Assembly: GCF_963676685.1 (NCBI RefSeq)
Contig: NC_092350.1
Span: 66,085,674-66,149,673, forward strand
Direction of reading: 5' to 3'
Length of the DNA: 64,000 bases
Origin: Mytilus edulis
Lineage: Eukaryota; Mollusca; Bivalvia; Mytilida; Mytilidae
Shown here: in pieces, positions 26,001 to 41,000 of the stretch
Position numbering within the stretch: the first letter of the stretch is position 1
Layout: every line of letters begins with the position of its first letter
Translations under genes and position numbers: made by a program
Notes under the pieces: generated by a model
Databases searched by the model: none
The model's input: the letters and a program-made list of their open reading frames with translations, nothing else
What the model was told of the DNA's origin: nothing

Positions 26001-29000
26001 TATTCGAATACTAATTAGATTAATTTGCGGTTAACTAATGAAGTTTGCCTATTTAGAAGAATATACCATATTCGCTTTTCATAACTTTGCACTCCAAATT
26101 CTAATGTTAGATCAACATAGACTTGTTATTGAAAAACGACATCTTACACATACAACGTATAAGCCTCCGTTGATTTTAACATTCAGAATTAAATCATGAA
26201 GGATATAGAAATAAAAAATTATGATATATACAAAAATGATGTATTTTACCTTTGGTTGTTGGTTGAGGTTTAAAAGGCAAAATTGCTAAAATTGTATACA
26301 ACAGTTTGCAATCAATTGGTTCCATGTTTGGACAACACCATACAGTTATGACAAATAAATGAATTGCAGAAGAATGAGAACAAATCGGAAAAGTACCATG
26401 CATTGTTAGTGCAAACCCTATTGCATGCATTGCAAGCAAAAACAGCATAGATCTGAACTTGCTTTTCGGAATGACAGTGAATATTTCGTGTTACCTGTTT
26501 GACAATTGGTACCGGAAAACCCAGAATAACATTGACAAATGAATCCTCCCACTCCATTATAACAGTCACCATGTCCATGGCAAGGATAAGAACTACAATC
26601 TAAATCAAATGTGAGCAAATTGTAAGTTGAATTTAAAATGAAAGAACAGAAGTTGTATTCTATCTAGTTTTAAATTATGTTTCATCTACTGTCTACATTT
26701 GTTTTTGTGTGTATTATTATTTCATACTCAATTACGTTGTTTATTTTTTTTTTTTAATTTGATAATATATAAAACAAGCCTTTTATTTATTGCACAGTAA
26801 AATTTTGAGATAGCAGTTTAATCTAGACAGAAACCTTTCAGACTATTTATGTAAAGTTGTAAGCATCAGGCTAACAAAAGTCGCAACGTGTTTTCATTGC
26901 TCTACCATAATATGATATTTTAACTTGACCTTCCTCTGAGTGTTTCATATACAGATTGGACGATTGAAGTCAACGAAAGCCTTTAATCCATAGGGTATTC
27001 TATGGTAAAATTGATATTTTCATAAACTTTTTGAATGCCCTTATGCCATTACAGAATATTGGCGTCACAGATCATAACAAATTCATCTTAGTGAATGAAT
27101 TTACCGTATTCCTTACTGCGAATAATATTTTTATTCCTGTCATCCCTTTTGTTTGTATAATGTGTGTGCTTTACTACCGACAAAAAAATATCAAGCAATA
27201 GAAATAGGTGTAGGAAGATGTGGTGTGAATGCCAATGAGACAACTCTCCATGCAAATAATAATTTAAAAAAAAAAGTAAACCATTATAGGTCAATGTACG
27301 GCCCTCAACACGGAGCCTTTGCTCACACCGAACAACAAGCTATAAAGGGCTCCAAAATTACAAGTGTAAAACCATTCAAACGGGAAAACCAACGGTCTAA
27401 TCTATATAAAAAAAAACGAGAAAGAGAAACACGTATAAATTACATAAACAAACGACAACTACTGTACATCAGAATGCATGTTTGAATGTAATAACGAGAT
27501 GTCATCCTTTTCAATATACAGTACTTGCAACCTTAGGCGTTACTGTTTGACGTGAACTTGACTGATCGGTGAATGATCGGTGACGGATGTTTGACTGATC
27601 GATGAGTGATCGGTGATCGGTGACCCATAGGATCCGTCAGATAAGTCAAATAACCTATGTAAGAGTTACCCTGACAACTGTCACCGATCGATCATTAAAT
27701 TAAATTTATGCACGGATCGGACGGATACGTATATAATTAGAATTCTTATGTAAACCGAACTCCACAGTGTTTACAATCGATGAACGCGGACCTCTACGAA
27801 GACACCTTAATTTACACGTTATAATTTGTAATAAAATTAGTTGCAATAAAAAAGTAAAAATAGTTTAACAGAATAAGATGCTTAGAGCGTTAAATTGTTT
27901 GTGTTGATTAATATTTTCGTATTAAATATTATAAACATCAGAGACATATAATACATAATTGTATTATATGACTCTGAGAGTTAACATGAACTTATTTCTA
28001 CGAAAATTGTTATTGTTGACCGCCATTGGATTTTTGAACTTTTAATAGTTTCGAATAGGTTGTTTTTTCATGAAATTAAAAGAATGTCAAAGAAATGATA
28101 TTAAAAGTTTGTTCCCATTGTTTAGAATTACCAAAATTAATCTTCTTTTTATCAAATATTGTACTATTTTATTTGCAATCAGTTATTTTTACCATCTTGA
28201 GACTAGTCTTCTAATCAGAATTGAGATATAATGAGAATTAAAATACTTAAACTTTTATTTTTGTGGAATAAGAATGCAGTTATTGATTTATTTTGATGCA
28301 TATTATTAACTATCATATGATTTCAGTACTTTTTGTACATAATGATTGGCTGTTCTTCATAAAATAATTTTACTTTAAGGAAAAAGATATTAAATTTTTG
28401 TACGCGTTGCCTAAAATGCAAATATTTCTTCATTTTACTGAAAATTATTGACCGCCATTGGATTTTTGTACTTTTTATATTTTGAATAGTTTTTTTTTCA
28501 TAAAATTAAAAGAATGGCAGAGAAATCATACTAAAATTTTATTTGCATTGTTAAAAATAACCAAAATTATTCTTCTTTTATTAAATATGATACTATTTTA
28601 TTTGAAATCACTTATTTTTACCATCTAGAGACAAGTCTTCTAATCAGAATTGAGATATAGTGAGAATTAAAATACTTAAACTTTTATTTTTGTGGAATAA
28701 GAATGCAGTTATTGATTTATTTTGATGCAAATTATTAACCGTCATATGATTTCAGTACTTTTTGTACATCAGGATTGGCTGTTCCTCATAAAACATGCTT
28801 ACTTTAAGGAAATAGATATTAAATTTTTGTACGCGTTGCCTAAAATGCAAATATTTCTTTATTTTACTGAATATTATTGACCGCCATTGGATTTTTGTAC
28901 TTTTTATAGTTTCGAATAGGTTGTTTTTTCATGAAATTAAAAGAATGTCAAAGAAATGATATTAAAAGTTTGTTCCCATTGTTTAGAATTACCAAAATTA

Positions 29001-32000
29001 ATCTTCTTATTATCAAATATTGTACTATTTTATTTGAAATCAGTTATTTTTACCATCTTGAGACAAGTCTTCTAATCAGAATTGAGATATAATGAGAATT
29101 AAAATACTTAAACTTTTATTTTTGTGGAATAAGAATGTAGTTATTGATTTATTTTGATACAAGTTATTAACTGTCATATGATTTCAGTACTTTTTGTACA
29201 TCAAGATTGGCTGTTCTTCATAAAATATGCTTACTTTTAGGAAAAAGATATAAAATTTTTGTACGCGTTTCCTAAAATGCAAATATTGTTTCATTTTAAT
29301 GAAAATTATTGACCGCAATTGGATTTTTGTACTTTTTATAGTTGAGAATATTTTTTTTTCATAAATTAAAAGAATATCAGAAAAATCATACTAAAATTTT
29401 GTTCGCATTGTTTAAAATAATCAAAATTATTCTTCTTTTTATCAAAAATGATACTTTTTTATTTGAAATCAGTTATTTTTACCATCTTGAGACAAGTCTT
29501 CTAATCAGAATTCAGATATAATGAGAATTAAAATACTTACACTTTTATTTTTGTGGAATAAGAATGTAGTTATTGATTTATTTTGATACTAATAATAACC
29601 GTCACATGATTTCAGTACTTTTTGTACATCATGATTGGCTGTTCTTCATAAAATATGTTTACTTTAAGGAAAAAGATATTAAATTTTTGTACGCGTTGCC
29701 TAAAATGCAAATATTTCTTCATTTTACTGAAAATTATTGACCGCCATTGGAATTTTGTACTTTTTATAGTTTAGAATAGTTTTTTTTCATAAAATTGAAA
29801 GAATATCAGAAAAATCATACTAAAATTTTGTTCGCATTGTTTAAAATAATCAAAATTATTCTTCTTTTTATCAAAAATGATACTTTTTTATTTGAAATCA
29901 GTTATTTTTACCATCTTGAGACAAGTCTTCTAATCAGAATTCAGATATAATGAGAATTAAAATACTTACACTTTTATTTTTGTGGAATAAGAATGTAGTT
30001 ATTGATTTATTTTGATACTAATAATAACCGTCACATGATTTCATTACTTTTTGTACATCATGATTGGCTGTTCTTCATAAAATATGTTTACTTTAAGGAA
30101 AAAGATATTAAATTTTTGTACGCGTTGCCTAAAATGCAAATATTTCTTCATTTTACTGAAAATTATTGACCGCCATTGGAATTTTGTACTTTTTATAGTT
30201 TAGAATAGTTTTTTTTTCATAAAATTGAAAGAATATCAGAAAAATCCTACTAAAATTTTGTTCGCATTGTTTAAGATAATTAAAATTATTCTTCTTTTTA
30301 TCAAAAATGATACTATTTTATTTGAAATCAGTTATTTTTACCATCTTGAGACAAGTCTTTTAATCAGAATTCAGATATAATGAGAATTCAAATACTTACA
30401 ATTTTATTTTTGTGGAATAAGAATGTAGTTATTGATTTATTTTGATACAAATAATAACCGTCACATGATTTCAGTACTTTTTGTACATCATGATTGGCTG
30501 TTCTTCATAAAATATGCTTACTTTAAGGAAAAAGATATTAATTTTTTGTACGCGTTGCCTAAAATGCAAATATTTCTTTATTTTACTAAAAATTATTGAC
30601 CGCCATTGGAATTTTGTACTTTTTATAGTTTAGAATAGTTTTTTTTCATAAAATTGAAAGAATATCAGAAAAATCCTTCTAAAATTTTGTTTGCATTGTT
30701 TAAAATAATCAAAATTATTCTTCTTTTTATCAAAAATGATACTATTTTATTTGAAATCAGTTATTTTTACCATCTTGAGACAAGTCTTCTAATCAGAATT
30801 CAAATATAATGAGAATTAAAATACATAAACTTTTATTTTTGTGGAATAAGAATGTAGTTATTGATTTATTTTGATACTAATAATAACCGTCACATGATTC
30901 CAGTACTTTTTGTACATCAAGATTGGCTGTTCTTCATAAAATATGCTTACTTTTAGGAAAAAGATATAAAATTTTTGTACGCGTTTCCTAAAATGCAAAT
31001 ATTGTTTCATTTTACTGAAAATTTTTGACTGCAATTGGATTTTTGTACTTTTTATAGTTGAGAATAGTTTTTTTTCATAAATTAAAAGAATATCAGAAAA
31101 ATCATACTAAAATTTTGTTTGCATTGTTTAAAATAATCAAAATTATTCTTCTTTTTATCAAAAATGATACTTTTTTATTTGAAATCAGTTATTTTTACCA
31201 TCTTGAGACAAGTCTTCTAATCAGAATTCAGATAAAATGAGAATTAAAATACTTAAACTTTTATTTTTGTGGAATAAGAATGTAGTTATTGATTTATTTT
31301 GATACTAATAATAACCGTCACATGATTTCAGTACTTTTTGTACATCATGATTGGCTGTTCTTCATAAAATATGCTTACTTTAAGGAAAAAGATATTAAAT
31401 TTTTGTACGCGTTGTCTAAAATGCAAATATTTCTTCATTTTACTGAAAATTATTGACCGCCATTGGAATTTTGTACTTTTTATAGTTTAGAATAGTTTTT
31501 TTTCATAAAATTGAAAGAATATCAGAAAAATCATACTAAAATTTTGTTCGCATTGTTTAGAATAATCAAAATTATTCTTCTTTTTATCAAAAATGATACT
31601 ATTTTATTTGAAATCAGTTATTTTTACCATCTTGAGACTAGTCTTCTAATCAGAATTCAGATATAATGAGAATTAAAATACTTGCACTTTTATTTTTGTG
31701 GAATAAGAATGTAGTTATTGATTTATTTTGATACAAATTATTAACCGTCATATGATTTCAGTACTTTTTGTACATCAAGATTGGCTGTTCTTCATAAAAT
31801 ATGCTTACTTTTAGGAAAAAGATATTAAATTTTTGTACGCGTTGCCTAAAATGCAAATATTGTTTCATTTTACTGAAAATTATTGACCGCCATTGGAATT
31901 TTGTACTTTTTATAGCTTGGAATAGTTTTTTTTCATAAAATTAAAATAATATCAGAAAAATCATACTAAAATTTTGTTCGTATTGTTAAAAATAATCAAA

Positions 32001-35000
32001 ATTATTCTTCTTTTTATCAAAAATGATACTTTTTTATTTGAAATCACTTATTTTTACCATCTTGAGACAAGTCTTCTAATTAGAATTGAGATATAATGAG
32101 AATTAAAATACTTAAACTTTTATTTTTGTGGAATAAGAATGCAGTTATTGATTTATTTTGATACAAATTATTAACCGTCATATGATTTCAGTACTTTTTG
32201 TACATCAGGATTGGCTGTTCCTCATAAAACATGCTTACTTTAAGGAAAAAGATATTAAATTTTTGTACGCGTTGCCTAAAATGCAAATATTTCTTAATTT
32301 TACTGAAAATTATTGACCGCCATTGGATTTTGTAATTTTTATAGTTTGAAATAGTTTTTTTGTTCATAAACTTAAAGGAATGGCAGAGAAATCATACTAA
32401 AATTTTATTCGCATTGTTTAGAATAACCAAAATTATTCTTCTTTTTGTTAAAGATGATACTATTTTATTTGAAATCAGTTATTTTACCACCTTGAGACAA
32501 GTCTGCTAATTAGAATTGAGATGGAATGATGTACTTTTTATTGTTTAGGAGTAGTTATCTTTTTTAATAAAAAAAAGACTATCAGAAAAATATAATGTAA
32601 TGTTGTTTTGCATTGTTTAAAATTATTTCTATTTCTTGTTAAAAAATACAGCAGTTATTTTTGTAATTTGTTATTTTAAATGCTTCGATTGTGACGAGAA
32701 TATAGAAAGTCGGTGATTATGATAAGTTTTTTTTTAAGAATTTTATGATGATAAGGATACAAAAATTTTAAATATTGAAAAAAAATAGACTACATTTTTC
32801 AATAACTGATTCTTTCATTTTGTTTTTCCCGAGAATGTTTGGAAAATAATTAAATAAAAACCGCGATGTGGACACCGTTTTAGAACTCGCCGGTTTTGAA
32901 AATATATAACCTAAATAAAACGAAAAAGACCATTCTTTAATGATGATATTTTAATTTAGGTTTTATCTGTACATTTCTTTTCATTTCAATTCATAAAACT
33001 TTGCTAAATAATTAATAAACGAAATGTATAATTGAACGTTCGATTTTCAAGAGTCGCCATTTTAATTAGATTAAACGAAACTAAGATTCCGTAATTTGTA
33101 TTAGTTTATCATGTGACGTATTAAAGTTCAATCCGTCATCAAGGTCGATCGGTACTATCCGTCCGATCAGTCCGACCAGTCAATTACTTTTACTATAAGT
33201 CTGACGGATTGCTGACGTGAGTTTGACGCGAACTTGACTGATCGGTGACTGATCGATGACCGCTGACTGATCGCTGAAATAGTAACGCCTAAGGTTGCAA
33301 GTACTGTAGTATCTAGCATCTACCAACGAATGTACTCCATGTGTATTTGAACAGATATCCATAGAGCAACAACACTTTATATAGAATCATGAACACCCTG
33401 TCAAATCAAGGAAATCCACGAACAGCTATCAATAATAACAAATCCTGACAGAAACTAACGATTCAGCAGCACGACCCCCCCCCCCCCCCCCCCACACTAA
33501 ACATCAAGTTGAAATTCGGTTCTGGGGAACATTTAACAGTTTCTTTTCTGCTAGTTGTAACAGATATGTTACTCATGATACCAATACGTGCATGTTTAAT
33601 CCCAGCAGCTAACATCATTAACCCCGACTCATTCTGTTCCAAGTTACTTGTCATTCAGTGTTGTCGTTTGTTTCTTTATATCATATATTATTTCGTATTT
33701 TACATAAATCAGGCTGATAGTTTTCTCGTTTAAATTGTTTTACATTTGTTATTTCGGAGTCTTTACTAGATGACTATGCAGTAGTGAATTTCTCGTTGTC
33801 GTTGGTCGTTCGACGACCTATAGTTGTTTATTCTATGTCCTTGTGTCTTTGGTGGACAGTTGTCTCAATGGCAAGTATGCCATAACATCTTATTTTTAAA
33901 GATGATTTGCATACTTACGATCAATAACTGAAAATGAAGAATAAATTACTTGTATGAGAAATCTACAAAAAAGTGAAACAATCATAGAATAAGATAACAA
34001 GAGAACACAGTCTGAAATGTCTCGCCTGCTTAAATTATCTGAATCGAACTTATGTTGATAGTCCTTAATATAAAGATTTTACTGCAAGTATCACATAAAC
34101 GTAATATTACCAGTGGTCCATGGAAATATGGTCGATGTCAGGTAATTTCAGGTCAATAAGCCATCATACACGAAATACAGGTACTCATTAAAGTCATATC
34201 ATACACACCATATAAAGTTATTATAGTTGCTCATGTTGAATTTAAAAACTGAAAAACTGACCTTATGTCATAAACTGAACACTAACCATTTTGCTAACTA
34301 ATGAACCATAAAAATAAGGTGAAGGTCAGATAAACCCTGTCGGACAACAAGTACACCATGCAGTCATTCCATACATCAAATGTAGGTTACCTATTGCCCA
34401 AAGTGTCTGAGATACAACACAGCCTTGAAAAATTCACATTGACTAATGAACCAAGAAAATGAGGTCAAGGTTTAAGATTAATCCTGCCAGAAAAACATGA
34501 GAACCTTGTAATCACAATCACTCAACATTCACCATTGATGTAGGAAAATCAGTTCAAGGACAGATCAAACATGCCAGCTTGACTGTACAATTTTCAATCA
34601 TTCCACACATTAAATTTAGTGGCCTATTGCATAAAGTATCCAATGTTGCTTTTATTTGAATTATACAGTCCATCCTGACATAAAAAAAAAATATTGCTGA
34701 TTTGCTATGCGGTTATATAGATTTACTAAATAAAGTGCAAATATGGTCAGTTTAGGTTGATGCGGTCAAACTTTCTTGTTATAGTAGTCATCCTGAGGTA
34801 TCAAAAGTACTGACAATTTATTACGTAACAATATATTGAACAAGGAGGACATGCTGGCATTTTAAATTTATGTGGACAAATTTTTGTAGTTATTTTGTTC
34901 CAATGTTGCTGCTATTTGTATTATACATTCAATCCTGACATAAAAATATTGCTGATTTACTATGCTGCTATATAGATTTACACAATAAAGTGCAAATATG

Positions 35001-38000
35001 GTTAGTTTAGGTTGATGTGGTCAAATAATGTTGATGTACAAGTCAGCCTGAGGTATCAAAACTATTGAAATTTTGTTACGATTCAATATATTGAATAAAA
35101 GGAGGACATGCTGGTACCCTAAATTTATGCGGACAAAATTTTGTAGTTATTGTGTTTCAATATTGCTGCCATTTGTATTATACATTTAATCCTGACATAA
35201 AAATATTGCTGATTTACTATGCAGCTATATAGATTTACAAAATGAAGTGCAAATATGGTCAGTTTTTGTTGATACGGTCAAATAATTTTGTTATAGGAGT
35301 CAGGCTGAGGTATCAAAACTTTTGAAAATTTGTTGTGAGACAATGTGTTGAAAATAAAGAGGACATGCTGGCACTCTGAATTTATGCGGACAAGTTTTTG
35401 TAGTTATTGTGTTCCAACATTGCTTTCATTTGTACGGCTATATAGATTTACAAAATAAAGTGCAAAGATGGTCAGTTTTGGTTGATGCGGTCAAAAATTA
35501 AAGAGTAAAGAAACAGTTGCGCATTATCCTTTTTAAATCATTGATAACTCGGGATCTATATTTTCTATTATACAAAACCTAGACTATACCATCCAACTTC
35601 AAAACATGCATCATACGTTACAAAGAGGGGCCTCGGTGACCAAATAATTTTGTAGTCGAACTACTGTATCACTAGTATGTCAACACTGAGGTTGTGAGTT
35701 CGAATCCGGTACGTGGCTGGTTCGATCCGAATCTTAATTAACAAGGACTTTCCGTTTTCCTACCAAAGGTTTGCGGTTCTCTCCGCTTATTTAGGCTTCA
35801 TTAACCAATAAAAACAGCCCGCAACAAAATAGTGCTGAAAGTTGCGCCAGCGCTAATCAAACAATCCATCATTACATTACAAATATATAGCCTCAGTCCA
35901 CAAATATATAGGTTGAAATACAAAATGGTTGCAAAAATGAACACAAGAACCATGATAGAGAATACATGTACAAGATGTATGAGATAACATTGACAAGAAT
36001 CATAAGGTTTGAAAAATAAGATGACTAAAATGGAGATTTGAAGATTTGATAAGAAAATAAAGTTATAGTGTTAGACACCGACGTGATACTATGCCGCATA
36101 AACAAATTTGAAATCCTATAGTTTAACAATACTGGTATAAAATCTACAAATTATTCTATTCGAATAATAACTAGATTAATTTGCGGTTAACTAATGACTT
36201 TTGCCTATTTAGAAGAATATACCATTGTTCGCTTTTATAACTTTGCACTCTAAATTCTAATGTTGTTAGATCAACATAGACTTGTTATTGAAAAACGACA
36301 TCTTACACATATAACATATAAGCCTCCGATAACTTTAACATTCAGAATAAAATCATGAAGGATATAGAAATAAAAAATGAAGATATATACCAAAATGATG
36401 TATTATACCTTTAATTAATCCTGCCAGAAAAACATGAGAACCTTTTAATCACAATCACTCAACATTCACCATTGAACTAGGAAAATCAGTTCAATTACAG
36501 ATGAAACATGCCAGCTTGACTGTACAATTTTCAATCATTCCATACATTAAATTTAGTGACCTATTGCAAAAAGTATCTGAGAGATCGTCCAATAAACCAT
36601 TAAAATATGAAGGTCAGCTAAAAACTGCTAGACAGCCATGTACCGCTTACAATCATACAAACCCCAAAATACAGATGATTTAGTGTTCATAAGATCTAAA
36701 AATCAAACCAAATCTTCAAAATTAAACTTTGACCACTGAATCTTGAAAATGACATCAAAGGTAGATGAAACCTTAAAGTCCGACATCATCCCCTACACCA
36801 GATATAATTCACGAAAACGTAACTGTGATCACTGATACATGTCGAAGTCAGGTGCACCCTGTTCAACAAACAAATAAACCTCACAAGGATCTTATGTACC
36901 AAATACATTTATCACAAAAAAACACCAATTTTTTATTTAGCAATCGATCAACTATGAAAATTATGTCAAGTATATAAGACATCTGCATACAATGTATGAC
37001 GCACACAGGTCTTCTACTTTCTGAAATATAAAGCTTTATACAAATAATTAAAGCCATCGACGTCGCCAGTATACGTCTTGCGTTTATTGCTACTTTGTCA
37101 CAGACGAGACAAAAAATTAAAAAAAGTGTTGTTTTGTTTCGAAATATACCAACTCAATTATAAATTGTGCATCTCGTTGATAACTTGAGTACAAATTACT
37201 TTCAGACCAAATGTTTCATTTTTTTTCGGATTGCATTTAATTGCATATTCTCAATACATTTTGGTAATTCTAACCAGGAGAAGGTATATTCCGGCATAAT
37301 TGTTTACTTCGCATTATATATACGTTCTACATTTTTAAATGAATAAATGATTCTTTTAGTTTTTGTTCACACCCTAGAATCAATCTTCCTGTCATTATAA
37401 CGACAGGAAGATTGATTCTAGCATGTCTAGGGTAACATTAGATCGAAATATGAGAAGAGAAGTATTATGTAAATGATAATTGTAGAAAATGAATAACGAA
37501 AATGGTAAATAATCAAGTTGCTTCCATGCTTACCTGAAGCACACGTTTGACCTGTGTATCCTTTGTTGCATGTACATGTAAATCCTATCTGGGTATAATG
37601 GCAAATACCGTGACCATTGCAAGGATCAGGTGAACAATCTAAAATATTATGTTATTAAATAGATTGATAAACATTAAACTGAAAATTATATTTTCATCGT
37701 TGTGGAGTGTTACCTATTTTTTGTTGAATGATTGAAGATTGAATTAATTGTAATATCATGTAAAATTTAAAATGTTTTTAGATGTTTTGAGTGTAAAGTT
37801 TATCTTTTGCAGATATTAAGACTTCAAGTTACAAATGTTTTAACCAAAAAGAAAAGTAGGAACTAATCACTTTCAAAATTGACTGATCAGGTTTTTATTT
37901 TTTTACTGTGGTGTAAATATTTTGCTTTCATTATTCGCTTTGAATTTTGTTTACAAAACAAAGCCAGTATTGCATTTAATTGTTACCTTAAGAAGGTAGA

Positions 38001-41000
38001 CCTAGGTTAAGGGAAATAACTCTTAAAATCATCAGTACGTTTGTGTCAGCCATTTTCATAGCTTCTAGGATACATAGATTATTTCCAATCTGTTTCAGGT
38101 AAATGCTTAAAATTCATTGACAAAACTTGACTTTTACAAACGCATAACTGATTTTAAGAGTTATCTCCCTGGACCAAGGTCTATCCCCTTAAATATCGTT
38201 TTTCACTGTTTACGTAATCAGTATTAGAAATGCATTAACCTGTTCAACTTGTTTGATTTTTTCAGGAATAGACAAATAATTCTTAGCAAACATTAGTTGC
38301 ACGGAAGACTAGTTTTCTGCTCTTTGGTCGGGTTGTTGTCTCTATGACACATTCCCCATTTCAATTCTCAATTTTATAGTTTACACATAAAGTTTGTAAT
38401 CCTCAAAGAGGTTGTATTTCAATTAATATATATACATTGATATTTACCAAGATAAATACTCTTATAAACTGTAACTATGCATATAATCATTAACGTATAC
38501 ATTACATAATAAGCTACAATCTTAGAAATCTTCTTCCATTGAACTTACGATGTACATCTGAAAGATTACAATATGGTTGTATTTTTTTTAATGAAAGAGA
38601 CTTAAACGTTTTTGTCATCATTGATTTAATTACCATTACGACAATGCTGTTAGAAATATTCAAACTCTAGTAACTGCGAAATGAGAAACTGCACTAAGTA
38701 CGTTATTACGTACCAGTAGTTTAAATCTTTATAAATAGAAATTAGATGCATGATGAATAGAAATCTATGTCTTCATAATTATTTATATACGACACATTTG
38801 ACAAAACTTTATATTTTAGTCAATCTTTTTTCTATATTTAGCTATAATTTTACTCTAGAGTAATACTTTTCTTACTATTATTACAATTTGTTCCTGTATA
38901 ACCAGCATTGCAACTACACAAGTAACCATGCAAACTGTTAAAACAACTTCCATGTCCGTGACAAGGGTCTGGTAAGCAATCTTCACAAATATAAATGGTA
39001 AAATAGGTGAGCGCATAAATATGAAAATAAAACTTTATATAATTTCGTGCATCCAAAGTGCTGAACTGAATTCTTCATAACATGCTCAATTCGATAAAAT
39101 TATCATGTACCGGTCCAGTCCTTGAGACTGTAAGTCAAAGGTTGTGTGATGGTAAATGTAAAATTTATTTTTCATTTATTGACTTGATTTATGATCAATG
39201 TTGGTTTTTATCGTTTGAAGAGTCCTTAAAAAGCTTTCTCTAATGTACGGGGTTTACTAATTGTTTCAGGCCTTGCAGTGTCCGATAGTACTGACATAAT
39301 CGTTGTTTGAGCTCTGGTCTCTGGCAGTCATACCACATCTTCTTATCATTTTCTAATCAATTCGCCGTTTCAGAAACTAAAGGACTATGGGTAATTTCAT
39401 TGTTCGTACTCCAAAATGAAAATAACGTCATTGGTTGAATTTCCATTGTTTAGGACGTTTATAACCAATCACGACGGTTTGGTGTACACTTTTGAAAATA
39501 TAACCCAGAATGCATTATATTATGAAACGGCCTATTGGATGAATCTATTTTTGTATTACAATTGATGATAACTCCTACAATCTTTGACATATGGGAATAA
39601 TGACACGAATATGAAAAAATTCTAAATAAGATAACAGTTAAAAACAAGGTGATATGTGATTCGTAATGAAAATGAAGACTTGTCAACATAGATACCCAAA
39701 AACAATGGTCGCATTAGATTTCATTTTTTTGTATTCGATTGAACGTCATACACTTTTCTTTTCGTGTAAAAAGGGATAAGTTGATGAGCATCTGTGACGA
39801 GTTTATAAATGATGTTTCTTCAATAACCTTTAGTGATTTCAATTTATTCACGTAATATTTGTTTTAGTGTCCCAAAATATTCGTCACTGCAACTGGACAC
39901 TCTCTGTTGATCTGAGCTCTATCGGTATTGAGTGCTAAATTAGCATGATTGTACGTACATAAGCTATGCTATGAAACAAGCATTTACGTATATTTACTTG
40001 TATCTCAGTAAATGTACATATGTGTATGCCAAATTCAAACATGTTTCTACATCAAACTTCAAAAACACATCAAACAACTCCAATACAAAAATTGTTTGAG
40101 CGGATGTAGTCATTCCAATTTTAAGACTTTCCTTTAAAATCCTATAAACTCCTTCAACACAGGTTTCCTTCATAAGATAAGTGTTTACACAATAGACTCA
40201 CAAAGATAATAAATAGATTAAACATAAGATAAGTGTAGATTCTATGGAAGCATATAGTCTAAAGATATTCCTGTAATACTGGAAACAGCAAAACAAAAAA
40301 CTATGTGGCAAAATAAATTCCGTCATCGTCTGATTTATTTTTTCTAGCATGCGCTCGATACTATTGTCAGTGGATAGCTTGTCTTCGATGGTGTTATATA
40401 ATTTCACATGTTTCAGTCGATAGTAAAATTTTCGATACTGACATAATTTATTACATTCATTCCTTCCTTAAATTCTGTGTTGATACATTTATAAACTATT
40501 TGAAAAATGTACCAACTCCCTCAGAAAAAATCGAACTTATGTTGATTTTGCTATTTGTTTGTTAATTTTGGTGATATGGATCATTCGGTATGCAAGCATT
40601 TATACATTATTTACATCCTTTTACCGTAAATATTTTGGAATTTAACGTTACTTTATGAAATGCGTGTGAGGGACAGGACGTCATCAGTTCACCAGAAAGA
40701 GGAATAAAAAGTAAAATCTCAAAAATACTGAACTCCAAGGAAAATTCAAAACGGAAAGTCCCTAATCAAATGGCAAAATCAAATAAATAAACACATCAAA
40801 CGAACGGACAACAACTGTTATATTCCTGACTTGGTACAGGCATTTTCAAATGTAGAAAATTGTGGATTGAACCTGGTTTTGTAGCGCTAAACCTCTCACT
40901 TGTATGACAGAAAAAATAGTGCTTATTCAATACAAGTTCAAACGAATAAGACCATCGGTTAGACATTTTGTTTCAAAAAGCCCCCTCTAACGTTTATAAT

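Larger units (their letters stand above)
33309..37533. other. Rest of block 2 and truncated block 3
   Basis: 33309-34640 continues the block interrupted by the transposon (homologous to 23440-24740). It has a 19-C tract near 33474 where the paralogue has about 9. 34636-36412 is a third copy with 257-bp repeats and SINE, broken inside the 36-nt linker exon at about 36409. The ~125-bp-unit repeat (36415-36910) and a 19-bp hairpin at 37375-37420 follow. Confidence 0.7.

Noticed and set aside
26194..26578. Overlapping 84- and 88-codon frames
   Set aside because: They are extensions of, or shadows beside, the EGF exon 26495-26599 and the linker exon 26250-26285 into intron sequence.
33463..33654. 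Minus-strand frame ending in a run of Gly
   Set aside because: The Gly run is only the translated poly-C tract, whose length differs in the paralogue at 23590.
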